A stretch of DNA of 64,000 nucleotides from Aplectana chamaeleonis (Eukaryota; Nematoda; Chromadorea; Rhabditida; Cosmocercidae), in NCBI GenBank assembly GCA_029168955.1, contig JAPDOI010001320.1:131209-195208 (forward strand). The letters are read 5' to 3'. The notes beneath the pieces were generated by a model, which saw only the letters and a list, made by a program, of their open reading frames with translations, ran no database searches and was not told the origin of the DNA. Position 1 is the stretch's first letter. The number at the start of each line of letters is the position of its first letter. A program made the translations under genes and the position numbers. This document shows positions 1 through 12,899 of the stretch, piece by piece.

Positions 1-80
1 AACTTTCTTCGTTATGGATCGTGCTGGAACCACCCTAACTGTTGCATATAGGGTTCTTTAAACTTCCATTGTTATGGATT

Positions 81-93
81 GTGGTGGGACCAC
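81..93. other. Monomer core dyad (example of canonical class)
   Basis: GTGGT-GGG-ACCAC is a 5-bp inverted repeat around a 3-nt centre. It is present in the large majority of monomers and is among the least variable parts of the unit. It is given once as an example. Such a dyad could be a binding site for a dimeric protein or a short hairpin; nothing in the sequence tells which. Confidence 0.7.
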
Positions 94-540
94 CCTACCT
101 GTTGCATATTGAGTCCTTTGAACTATCGAGGCTATGGATCTTGGTGGGACCACCCTACTTGTTGCATATTGGGTCCTTTAAACAATCACAATTATAAACC
201 GTGCTGGGACCACCCTACCTGTTGCAAATCGGTTCCTTTAAACTTCCGAGGCTATGGATCGTGGTAGGACCACCCTACCTGTTGCATATTAAGTCCTTTA
301 AACTTTCGAGGCTATGAATTTTGGTGGGACCACCCTACCTGTTGCATATTAGGTCCTTCCAATTTTCAAAGCTATGGATCGTGGTGGGACCACCCTACCT
401 GTTGCACATCGGGTCCTTCAAACTTTCGACGTTATGGATCGTAGTGGGGCCACCCTACCTTTGCATATCGAGTCTTTTGAACTTTCAAATATATGGATCG
501 TGGTAAGACCACCCTACCTGTTGCATATCGAATCTCTTGA

Positions 541-1020
541 ACTTTCAAAGTTATGGATCGTGGTGGGACCACCCTACCTGTTGCACATTGAGTCCTTTAA
601 ACTTTCGAGGCTATGGATCGTGGTGGGACCACCCTACCTGTTGCATATTGAGTCCTTTAAACTTTAGAAGCTATGGATCGTGGTGGAACCACCCTACCTG
701 TTGCATATAGGGTTCTTTAAACTTCCATTGTTATGGATTGTGGTGGGACCACCCTACCTGTTGCATATCGAGTCTTTTGAACTTTCAAAGTTATGGATCG
801 TGGTGGGACCACCCTACCTGTTGCACATTGAGTCCTTTAAACTTTCGAGGCTATGGATCGTGGTGGGACCACCCTACCTGTTGCATATTGAGTCCTTTAA
901 ACTTTAGAAGCTATGGATCGTGGTGGAACCACCCTACCTGTTGCATATAGGGTTCTTTAAACTTCCATTGTTATGGATTGTGGTGGGACCACCCTACCTG
1001 TTGCATATCGAGTCTTTTGA
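541..1020. repeat. Perfect 240-bp tandem duplication (4 monomers x 2)
   Basis: Positions 541-780 and 781-1020 are identical over all four 60-bp lines by direct comparison. A third copy starts at 1021 and diverges within its first monomer. Identity of this kind points to a recent unequal exchange or an assembly duplication. Confidence 0.9.
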
Positions 1021-1680
1021 ACTTTCAAAGTTATGGATCGTGGTGGGACCACCCTACCTGTTGCATATTGGGCTTTTTGAACTTTCACCGGTGTGGATCG
1101 TGGTGGGACCGCCCTAACTGCTGCATTTTGGATCCCTTAAACTTTCATCGTTATGGATCGTGCTGGAACCACCCTACCTGTTGCATATAGGGTTCTTTAA
1201 ACATCCATTGTTACGGATTGTGGTGGGACCACCCTACCTGTTGCATATTGAGTCCTTTGAACTATCGAGGCTATGGATCTTGGTGGGACCACCCTACTTG
1301 TTGCACATTGGGTCCTTTAAACATTCACAATTATGAACCGTGCTGGGACCACCCTACCTGTTGCAAATCGGTTCATTTAAACTTTCGAGGCTATGGATCG
1401 TGGTGGGACCACCCTACCTGTTGCATATTAAGTCCTTTAAACTTTCCGAGGCTATGGATTTTGGTGGGACCACCCTACCTGTTGCATATTAGGTCCTTCC
1501 AATTTTCAAAGCTATGGATCGTGGTGGGACCACCCTACCTGTTGCACATCGGGTTCTTCAAACTTTCGACGTTATGGATCGTGGTGGGATCACCCTACCT
1601 GTTGCATATTGGGTCCTTCAAACTTTCAAAGCTATGGATCGTGGTGGAACCACCCTACCTGTTGCATATAGGGTTCTTTA

Positions 1681-2400
1681 AACTTCCATTGTTATGGATT
1701 GTGGTGGGACCACCCTACCTGTTGCATATTGGGTCCTTTAAACTTTCACAGTTATGGATCGTGGTGAGACCACGCTACCTGTTGCATATTGAGTCCTTTG
1801 AACTATCGAGGCTATGGATCTTGGTGGGACCACCCTACTTGTTGCACATTGGGTCCTTTAAACATTCACAATTATGAACCGTGCTGGGACCACCCTACCT
1901 GTTGCAAATCGGTTCCTTTAAACTTCCGAGGCTATGGATCGTGGTGGGACCACCCTACCTGTTGCATATTAAGTCCTTTAAACTTTCGAGGCTATGGATT
2001 TTTGTGGGACCACCCTACCTGTTGCATATCGAGTCTTTTGAACTTTTAAAGTTATGGATCGTGGTGGAACCACCCTACCTGTTGCACATTGAGTCCTTTA
2101 AACTTTCGAGGCTATGGATCGTGGTGGGACTACCCTACCGGTTGCATATTAAGTCCTTTAAACTTTCGAGGCTATGAATTTTGGTGGGACCACCCTACCT
2201 GTTGCATATTAGGTCCTTCCAATTTTCAAAGCTATGGATCGTGGTGGGACCACCCTACCTGTTGCACATCGGGTCCTTCAAACTTTCGACGTTATGGATC
2301 GTGGTGGGACCACCCTACCTGTTGCATATTGGGTCCTTCAAACTTTCAAAGCTATGGATCGTGGTGGAACCACCCTACCTGTTGCATATAGGGTTCTTTA
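1681..2400. repeat. 12-monomer higher-order repeat (720 bp), reference unit
   Basis: Twelve monomer types follow a fixed order, recognisable by their tags: ATTGT, ACAGT (GAG dyad), GAGGC, ACAAT (TATGAACCGTGC), GAGGC, GAGGC (GGATTTTTGTG), AAAGT, GAGGC (GGACTACC), GAGGC (TATGAATTTTGG), AAAGC, GACGT, AAAGC. Complete units in the same order start near 1681, 3661, 4381, 5340, 6599, 10258, 16379 and 17939. Partial units are present elsewhere in the first 23 kb. This is the main HOR of the left part of the array. Confidence 0.85.
1760..1774. other. Monomer core dyad (example of GAG class, 6-bp arms)
   Basis: In the monomer family carrying the ACAGT tag the core reads CGTGGT-GAG-ACCACG. The centre has changed from GGG to GAG, and the base after ACCAC has changed from C to G. 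The second change lengthens the arms from 5 to 6 bp. This class recurs through both satellite blocks (for example 2480, 3740, 17300, 61000 and 61300). Mixed forms (GAG with ACCACC, GGG with ACCACG) also exist, so the two changes are associated but not locked together. Confidence 0.7.
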
Positions 2401-5095
2401 AACTTCCATTGTTATGGATTGTGGTGGGACCACCCTACCTGTTGCATATTGGGTCCTTTAAACTTTCACAGTTATGGATCGTGGTGAGACCACGCTACCT
2501 GTTGCATATTGAGTCCTTTGAACTATCGAGGCTATGGATCTTGATGGGACCACCCTACTTGTTGCACATTGGGTCCTTTAAACATTCACAATTATGAACC
2601 GTGCTGGGACCACCCTACCTGTGGCAAATCGGTTCCTTTAAACTTCCGAGGCTATGGATCGTGGTGGGACCACCCTACCTGTTGCATATTAAGTCCTTTA
2701 AACTTTCGAGGCTATGGGTTTTTGTGGGACCACCCTACCTGTTGCATATCGAGTCTTTTGAACTTTCAAAGTTATGGATCGTGGTGGAACCACCCTACCT
2801 GTTGCACATTGAGTCCTTTAAACTTTCGAGGCTATGGATCGTGGTGGGACTACCCTACCTGTTGCATATTAAGTCCTTTAAACTTTCGAGGCTATGAATT
2901 TGGGTGGTACAACCCTACCTGTTGCATATAGGGTTCTTTAAACTTCCATTGTTATGGATTGTGGTGGGACCACCCTACCTGTTGCATATCGAGTCTTTTG
3001 AACTTTCAAAGTTATGGATCGTGGTGGGACCACCCTACCTGTTGCATATTGGGTTTTTTGAACTTTCACCGGTGTGGATCGTGGTGGGACCGCCCTAACT
3101 GCTGCATTTTGGATCCCTTAAACTTTCATCGTTATGGATCGTGCTGTAACCACCCTACCTGTTGCATATAGGGTTCTTTAAACTTCCATTGTTATGGATT
3201 GTGGTGGGACCACCCTACCTGTTGCATATTGAGTCCTTTGAACTATCGAGGCTATGGATCTTGGTGGGACCACCCTACTTGTTGCACATTGGGTCCTTTA
3301 AACATTCACAATTATGAACCGTGCTGGGACCACCCTACCTGTTGCAAATCGGTTCATTTAAACTTCCGAGGCTATGGATCGTGGTGGGACCACCCTACCT
3401 GTTGCATATTAAGTCCTTTAAACTTTCGAGGCTATGGATTTTGGTGGGACCACCCTACCTGTTGCATATTAGGTCCTTCCAATTTTCAAAGCTATGGATC
3501 GTGGTGGGACCACCCTACCTGTTGCACATCGGGTTCTTCAAACTTTCGACGTTATGGATCGTGGTGGGATCACCCTACCTGTTGCATATTGGGTCCTTCA
3601 AACTTTCAAAGCTATGGATCGTGGTGGAACCACCCTACCTGTTGCATATAGGGTTCTTTAAACTTCCATTGTTATGGATTGTGGTGGGACCACCCTACCT
3701 GTTGCATATTGGGTCCTTTAAACTTTCACAGTTATGGATCGTGGTGAGACCACGCTACCTGTTGCATATTGAGTCCTTTGAACTATCGAGGCTATGGATC
3801 TTGGTGGGACCACCCTACTTGTTGCACATTGGATCCTTTAAACATTCACAATTATGAACCGTGCTGGGACCACCCTACCTGTTGCAAATCGGTTCCTTTA
3901 AACTTCCGAGGCTATGGATCGTGGTGGGACCACCCTACCTGTTGCATATTAAGTCCTTTAAACTTTCGAGGCTATGGATTTTTGTGGGACCACCCTACCT
4001 GTTGCATATCGAGTCTTTTGAACTTTTAAAGTTATGGATCGTGGTGGAACCACCCTACCTGTTGCACATTGAGTCCTTTAAACTTTCGAGGCTATGGATC
4101 GTGGTGGGACTACCCTACCGGTTGCATATTAAGTCCTTTAAACTTTCGAGGCTATGAATTTTGGTGGGACCACCCTCCCTGTTCCATATTAGGTCCTTCC
4201 AATTTTCAAAGCTATGGATCGTGGTGGGACCCCCCTACCTGTTGCACATCGGGTTCTTCAAACTTTCGACGTTATGGATCGTGGTGGGAGCACCCTACCT
4301 GTTGCATATTGGGTCCTTCAAACTTTCAAAGCTATGGATCGTGGTGGAACCACCCTACCTGTTGCATATAGGGTTCTTTAAACTTCCATTGTTATGGATT
4401 GTGGTGGGACCACCCTACCTGTTGCATATTGGGTCCTTTAAACTTTCACAGTTATGGATCGTGGTGAGACCACGCTACCTGTTGCATATTGAGTCCTTTG
4501 AACTATCGAGGCTATGGATCTTGGTGGGACCACCCTACTTGTTGCACATTGGGTCCTTTAAACATTCACAATTATGAACCGTGCTGGGACCACCCTACCT
4601 GTTGCAAATCGGTTCCTTTAAACTTCCGAGGCTATGGATCGTGGTGGGACCACCCTACCTGTTGCATATTAAGTCCTTTAAACTTTCGAGGCTATGGATT
4701 TTTGTGGGACCACCCTACCTGTTGCATATCGAGTCTTTTGAACTTTTAAAGTTATGGATCGTGGTGGAACCACCCTACCTGTTGCACATTGAGCCCTTTA
4801 AACTTTCAAGGCTATGGATCGTGGTGGGACTACCCTACCGGTTGCATATTAAGTCCTTTAAACTTTCGAGGCTATGAATTTTGGTGGGACCACCCTACCT
4901 GTTGCATATTAGGTCCTTCCAATTTTCAAAGCTATGGATCGTGGTGGGACCACCCTACCTGTTGCACGGTCCTTCAAACTTTCGACGTTATGGATCGTGG
5001 TGGGACCACCCTACCTGTTGCATATTGGGTCCTTCAAACTTTCAAAGCTATGGATCGTGGTGGAACCACCCTACCTGTTGCATATAGGGTTCTTT

Positions 5096-5574
5096 AAACT
5101 TCCATTGTTATGGATTGTGGTGGGACCACCCTACCTGTTGCATATTGGTCCTTTAAACTTTCACAGTTATGGATCGTGGTGAGACCACGCTACCTGTTGC
5201 ATATTGAGTCCTTTGGACTATCGAGGCTATGGATCTTGATGGGACCACCCTACTTGTTGCACATTGGTTCCTTTAAACATTCACAATTATGAACCGTGCT
5301 GGAACCACCCTACCTGTTGCATATAGGGTTCTTTAGACTTCCATTGTTATGGATTGTGGTGGGACCACCCTACCTGTTGCATATTGGTCCTTTAAACTTT
5401 CACAGTTATGGATCGTGGTGAGACCACGCTACCTGTTGCATATTGAGTCCTTTGGACTATCGAGGCTATGGATCTTGATGGGACCACCCTACTTGTTGCA
5501 CATTGGGTCCTTTAAACATTCACAATTATGAACCGTGCTGGGACCACCCTACCTGTTGCAAATCGGTTCCTTTA
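5096..5574. repeat. 239-bp tandem duplication with a 59-bp monomer
   Basis: Two adjacent copies (about 5,096-5,335 and 5,336-5,574) both carry the same rare marks: a lost G in TATTGGTCC, CTTTGGACTATC and GGATCTTGATGGG. The same marks recur once more at about 6,640-6,790, so three copies descend from one mutated ancestor. Confidence 0.85.
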
Positions 5575-8500
5575 AACTTCCGAGGCTATGGATCGTGGTG
5601 GGACCACCCTACCTGTTGCATATTAAGTCCTTTAAACTTTCGAGGCTATGGATTTTTGTGGGACCACCCTACCTGTTGCATATCGAGTCTTTTGAACTTT
5701 CAAAGTTATGGATCGTGGTGGAACCACCCTACCTGTTGCACATTGAGTCCTTTAAACTTTCGAGGCTATGGATCGTGGTGGGACTACCCTACCTGTTGCA
5801 TATTAAGTCCTTTAAACTTTCGAGGCTATGAATTTGGGTGGTACCACCCTACCTGTTGCATATTAGGTCCTTCCAATTTTCAAAGCTATGGATCGTGGTG
5901 GGACCACCCTACCTGTTGCACATCGGGTCCTTCAAACTTTCGACGTTATGGATCGTGGTGGGACCACCCTACCTGTTGCATATTGGGTCCTTCAAACTTT
6001 CAAAGCTATGGATCGTGGTGGATCCACCCTACCTGTTGCATATAGGGTTCTTTAAACTTCCATTGTTATGGATTGTGGTGGGACCACCCTACCTGTTGCA
6101 TATTGGGTCCTTTAAACTTTCACAGTTATGGATCGTGGTGAGACCACGCTACCTGTTGCATATTGAGTCCTTTGAACTTTCGAGGCTATGGATCTTGGTG
6201 GGACCACCCTACCCGTTGCATATCGAGTCTCTTGAACTTTCGAAGTTATGGATCGTGGTGGGACCACCCTACCTGTTGCACATTGAGTCCTTTAAACTTT
6301 CGAGGCTATGGATCGTGGTGGGACTACCCTACCGGTTGCATATTAAGTCCTTTAAACTTTCGAGGCTATGAATTTTGGTGGGACCACCCTACCTGTTGCA
6401 TATTAGGTCCTTCCAATTTTCAAAGCTATGGATCGTGGTGGGACCACCCTACCTGTTGCACATCGGGTCCTTCAAACTTTCGACGTTATGGATCGTGGTG
6501 GGACCACCCTACCTGTTGCATATTGGGTCCTTCAAACTTTCAAAGCTATGGATCGTGGTGGAACCACCCTACCTGTTGCATATAGGGTTCTTTAAACTTC
6601 CATTGTTATGGATTGTGGTGGGACCACCCTACCTGTTGCATATTGGTCCTTTAAACTTTCACAGTTATGGATCGTGGTGAGACCACGCTACCTGTTGCAT
6701 ATTGAGTCCTTTGGACTATCGAGGCTATGGATCTTGATGGGACCACCCTACTTGTTGCACATTGGGTCCTTTAAACATTCACAATTATGAACCGTGCTGG
6801 GACCACCCTACCTGGTGCAAATCGGTTCCTTTAAACTTCCGAGGCTATGGATCGTGGTGGGACCACCCTACCTGTTGCATATTAAGTCCTTTAAACTTTC
6901 GAGGCTATGGATTTTGTGGGACCACCCTACCTGTGGCATATCGAGTCTTTTGACCCTTCAAAGTTATGGATCGTGGTGGAACCACCCTACCTGTTGCACA
7001 TTGAGTCCTTTAAACTTTCGAGGCTATGGATCGTGGTGGGACTACCCTACCTGTTGCATATTAAGTCCTTTAAACTTTCGAGGCTATGAATTTGGGTGGT
7101 ACCACCCTACCTGTTGCATATTAGGTCCTTCCAATTTTCAAAGCTATGGATCGTGGTGGGACCACCCTACCTGTTGCACATCGGGTCCTTCAAACTTTCG
7201 ACGTTATGGATCGTGGTGGGACCACCCTACCTGTTGCATATTGGGTCCTTCAAACTTTCAAAGCTATGGATCGTGGTGGAACCACCCTACCTGTTGCATA
7301 TAGGGTTCTTTAAACTTCCATTGTTATGGATTGTGGTGGGACCACCCTACCTGTTGCATATTGGGTCCTTTAAACTTTCACAGTTATGGATCGTGGTGAG
7401 ACCACGCTACCTGTTGCATATTGAGTCCTTTGAACTTTCGAGGCTATGGATCTTGGTGGGACCACCCTACCCGTTGCATATCGAGTCTCTTGAACTTTCG
7501 AAGTTATGGATCGTGGTGGGACCACCCTTCCTGTTGCATATTGGGTCCTTCAAACTTTCAAAGCTATGGATCGTGGTGGGACCATCCTACCTGTTGCACA
7601 TTGGGTCCTTAAAACTTTCGACGTTATGGATCGTAGTGGGACCACCCTACCTGTTGCATATCGAGTCTCTTGAATTTTCAACGTTATGGATCGTGGTGGG
7701 ACCACCCTACCTGTTGCATATTGAGCCCTTTAAACTTTCGAGGCTATGGATCGTGGTGGAACCACCCTACCTGTTGCATATTGTGCTTTTTGAACTTTCA
7801 CCGGTGTGGATCGTGGTGGGACCGCCCTAACTGCTGCATTTTGGATCCCTTAAACTTTCACAGTTATGGATCGTGGTGAGACCACGCTACCTGTTGCATA
7901 TTGAGTCATTTTGAACTATCGAGGCTATGGATCTTGGTGGGACCACCCTACTTGTTGCACATTGGATCCTTTAAACATTCACAATTATGAACCGTGCTGG
8001 GACCACCCTACCTGTTGCAAATCGGGTCCTTTAAACTTCCGAGGCTATGGATTTTGGTGGGACCACCCTACCTGTTGCATATCGAGTCTCTTGAATTTTC
8101 AACGTTATGGATCGTGGTGGGACCACCCTACCTGTTGCATATTCAGCCCTTTAAACTTTCGAGGCTATGTATCGTGCTGGGACCACCCTACCTGTTGCAT
8201 ATAGGGTTCTTTAAACTTCCATTGTTATGGATTGTGGTGGGACCACCCTACCTGTTGCATATTAAGTCCTTTAAACTTTCGAGGCTATGGATTTTGGTGG
8301 GACCACCCTACCTGTTGCATATCGAGTCTTTTGAACTTTCAAAGTTATGGATCGTGGTAAGACTACCCTACCTGTTGCATATCGAGTCTCTTGAACTTTC
8401 AAAGTTATGGCTCATGGTGGGACCACCCTACCTGTTGCGAATCGGGTCCTTAAAACTTTCGACGTTATGCATCGTAGTGGGACCACCCTACCTTTGCATA

Positions 8501-11500
8501 TTGAGTCTTTTGAACTTTCAAAGTTATGGATCGTGGTAAGACCACCCTACCTGTTGCATATTGGGCTTTTTGAACTTTCACCGGTGTGGATCGTGGTGGG
8601 ACCGCCCTAACTGCTGCATTTTGGATCCCTTAAACTTTCACCGTTATGGATCGTGCTGGAACCACCCTACCTGTTGCATATTGGGTCCTTCAAACTTTCA
8701 AAGCTATGGATCGTGGTGGAACCACCCTACCTGTTGCATATAGGGTTCTTTAAGCTTCCATTGTTATGGATTGTGGTGGGACCACCCTACCTGTTGCATA
8801 TTGGGTCCTTTAAATTTTCGCAGTTATGGATCGTGGTGAGACCACGCTACCTGTTGCATATTGAGTCTTTTGAATATCGAGGCTATGGATCTTGGTGGGA
8901 CCACCCTACTTGTTGCACATTGGGTCCTTTAAACATTCACAATTATGAACCGTGCTGGGACCACCCTACCTGTTGCAAATCGGTTCCTTTAAACTGCCGA
9001 GGCTATGGATCGTGGTGGGACCACCCTACCTGTTGCATATCAAGTCTTTTGAACTTTCAAAGTTATGGATCGTGGTGGAACCACCCTACCTGTTGCACAT
9101 TGAGTCCTTTAAACTTTCGAGGCTATGGATCGTGGTGGGACTACCCTACCTGTTGCATATTAAGTCCTTTAAACTTTCGAGGCTATGAATTTTGGTGGGA
9201 CCACCCTACCTGTTGCATATTAGGTCCTTCCAATTTTCAAAGCTATGGATCGTGGTGGGACCACCCTACCTGTTGCACATCGGGTCCTTCAAACTTTCGA
9301 CGTTATGGATCGTGGTGGGACCACCCTACCTGTTGCATATTGGGTCCTTCAAACTTTCAAAGCTATGGATCGTGGTGGAACCACCCTACCTGTTGCATAT
9401 AGGGTTCTTTAAACTTCCATTGTTATGGATTGTGGTGGGACCACCCTACCTGTTGCATATTGGGTCCTTCAAACTTTAAAAGCTATGGATCGTGGTGGAA
9501 CCACCCTACCTGTTGCATATAGGGTTCTTTAAACTTCCATTGTTATGGATTGTGGTGGGACCACCCTACCTGTTGCATATTGGGTCCTTTAAACTTTCAC
9601 AGTTATGGATCGTGGTGAGACCACGCTACCTGTTGCATATTGAGTCCTTTGAACTATCGAGGCTATGGATCTTAGTGGGACCACCCTACTTGTTGCACAT
9701 TGGGTCCTTTAAACATTCACAATTATGAACCGTGCTGGGACCACCCTACCTGTTGCAAATCGGTTCCTTTAAACTTCCGAGGCTATGGATCGTGGTGGGA
9801 CCACCCTACCTGTTGCACATTGAGTCCTTTAAACTTTCGAGGCTATGGATCGTGGTGGGACTACCCTACCTGTTGCATATTAAGTCCTTTGAACTTTCGA
9901 GGCTATGAATTTTGGTGGGACCACCCTACCTGTTGCATATTAGGTCCTTCCAATTTTCAAAGCTATGGATCGTGGTGGGACCACCCTACCTGTTGCACAT
10001 CGGGTCCTTTAAACTTTCGACGTTATGGATCGTGGTGGGACCACCCTACCTGTTGCATATTGGGTCCTTCAAACTTTCAAAGCTATGGATCGTGGTGGAA
10101 CCACCCTACCTGTTGCATATAGTTCTTTAAACTTCCATTGTTATGGATTGTGGTGGGACCACCCTACCTGTTGCATATTGGATCCTTCAAACTTTAAAAG
10201 CTATGGATCGTGGTGGAACCACCCTACCTGTTGCATATAGGGTTCTTTAAACTTTCCATTGTTATGGATTGTGGTGGGACCACCCTACCTGTTGCATATT
10301 GGGTCCTTTAAACTTTCACAGTTATGGATCGTGGTGAGACCACGCTACCTGTTGCATATTGAGTCATTTTGAACTATCGAGGCTATGGATCTTGGTGGGA
10401 CCACCCTACTTGTTGCACATTGGATCCTTTAAACATTCACAATTATGAACCGTGCTGGGACCACCCTACCTGTTGCAAATCGGTTCCTTTAAACTTCCGA
10501 GGCTATGGATCGTGGTGGGACCACCCTACCTGTTGCATATTAAGTCCTTTAAACTTTCGAGGCTATGGATTTTGGTGGGACCACCCTACCTGTTGCATAT
10601 CGAGTCTTTTGAACTTTCAAAGTTATGGATCGTGGTGGAACCACCCTACCTGTTGCACATTGAGTCCTTTAAACTTTCGAGGCTATGGATCGTGGTGGGA
10701 CTACCCTACCTGTTGCATATTGTGTCCTTTAAACTTTCGAGGCTATGGATTTTGGTGGGACCACCCTACCTGTTGCATATTAGGTCCTTCCAACTTTCAA
10801 AGCTATGGATCGTGGTGGGACCACCCTACCTGTTGCACATCAGGTCCTTCAAACTTTCGACGTTATGGATCGTGGTGGGACCACCCTACCTGTTGCATAT
10901 TGGGTCCTTCAAACTTTCAAAGCTATGGATCGTGGTGGAACCACCCTACCTGTTGCATATAGGGTTCTTTAAACTTCCATTGTTATGGATTGTGGTGGGA
11001 CCACCCTACCTGTTGCATATTGGGTCCTTCAAACTTTCAAAGTTATGGATCGTGGTGGGACCACCCTACCTGTTGCATATAGGGTTCATTAAACTTCCAT
11101 TGTTATGGATTGTGGTGGGACCACCCTACCTGTTGCATATTGGGTCCTTTAAACTTTCACAGTTATGGATCGTGGTGAGACCACGCTACCTGTTGCATAT
11201 TGAGTCCTTTGAACTATCGAGGCTATGGATCTTGGTGGGACCACCCTACTTGTTGCACATTGGGTCCTTTAAACATTCACAATTATGAACCGTGCTGGGA
11301 CCACCCTACCTGTTGCAAATCGGTTCCTTTAAACTTCCGAGGCTATGGATCGTGGTGGGACCACCCTACCTGTTGCATATTAAGTCCTTTAAACTTTCGA
11401 GGCTATGGATCGTGGTGGGACCACCCTACCTGTTGCATATTAAGTCCTTTGAACTTTCGAGGCTATGGATTTTGGTGGGACCACCCTACCTGTTGCATAT

Positions 11501-11520
11501 TAGGTCCTTCCAACTTTCAA

Positions 11521-11930
11521 AGCTATGGATCGTGGTGGGACTACCCTACCTGTTGCATATTGGGTCCTTTAAACTTTCATCTTTACGGGTCGTGGTGGAA
11601 CCACCCTACCTGTTGCACATTGTGTCCTTCAAACTTTCATCGTCATGGATCGTGGTGGGACCACCCTACCTGTTGCATATTGTGTCCTTCTAACTTTCAT
11701 CGTCATGAATCGTGTTGGGACCACCCCACCTGTTGCATATTGTTTGCTTTAAACTTTCATCTTTACGGGTCGTGGTGGAACCACCCTACCTGTTGCACAT
11801 TGTGTCCTTCAAACTTTCATCGTCATGGATCGTGGTGGGACCACCCTACCTGTTGCATATTGTGTCCTTCAAACTTTCATCGTCATGGATCGTGGTGGGA
11901 CTACCCTACCTGTTGCATATTGAGTCCTTT
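11521..11930. repeat. Cluster of ATCGT/ATCTT-tag monomers with a 180-bp duplication
   Basis: Monomers with TTTACGGGTCG, CATTGTGTCCTTC and CGTCATGGATCG form a local block. Positions 11,581-11,700 and 11,761-11,880 match at 180-bp spacing with one difference seen. Related monomers reappear at 28,360-28,560 and 28,790-28,870, far from this block. Confidence 0.75.
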
Positions 11931-12899
11931 GAACTATCGAGGCTATGGATCTTAGTGGGACCACCCTACTTGTTGCACATTGGGTCCTTTAAACATTCAC
12001 AATTATGAACCGTGCTGGGACCACCCTACCTGTTGCAAATCGGTTCCTTTAAACTTCCGAGGCTATGGATCGTGGTGGGACCACCCTACCTGTTGCATAT
12101 TAAGTCCTTTAAACTTTCGAGGCTATGGATCGTGGTGGGACCACCCTACCTGTTGCATATCGAGTCTTTTGAACTTTCAAAGTTATGGATCGTTGTGGAA
12201 CCACCCTACCTGTTGCACATTGAGTCCTTTAAACTTTCGAGGCTATGGATCGTGGTGGGACTACCCTACCTGTTGCATATTAAGTCCTTTAAACTTTCGA
12301 GGCTATGCATTTTGGTGGGACCACCCTACCTGTTGCATATTAGGTCCTTCCAATTTTCAAAGCTATGGATTGTGATGGGACCACCCCACCTGTTGCATAT
12401 TGTTTACTTCAAACTTTCGTCGTTACGGATCGTGGTGGGACTACCCTACCTGTTGCATCTTGGGTCCTTCAACCTTTCAAAGCTATGGATCGTGGTGGAA
12501 CCACCCTACCTGTTGCATATAGGGTTCTTTAAACTTCCATTGTTATGGATTGTGGTGGGACCACCCTACCTGTTGCATATTGGGTCCTTCAAACTTTAAA
12601 AGCTATGGATCGTGGTGGAACCACCCTACCTGTTGCATATAGGGTTCTTTAAACTTTCATCGTTATGGATCGTGGTGGGACCACCCTACCTGTTGCATAT
12701 TGGGTCCTTTAAACTTTCACAGTTATGGATCGTGGTGAGACCACGCTACCTGTTGCATATTGAGTCCTTTGAACTATCGAGGCTATGGATCTTAGTGGGA
12801 CCACCCTACTTGTTGCACATTGGGTCCTTTAAACATTCACAATTATGAACCGTGCTGGGACCACCCTACCTGTTGCAAATCGGTTCCTTTAAACTTTCG

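Larger units (their letters stand above)
961..4920. repeat. 1,980-bp tandem duplication (33 monomers x 2)
   Basis: The segment from 961 to about 2,940 is repeated from about 2,941 to 4,920 with scattered single-base differences. One extra base near 1,445 in the first copy shifts the register by one. Each copy contains 720-bp HOR units, so duplication has acted on at least two nested scales. The match breaks near 2,890 versus 4,870. Confidence 0.8.
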
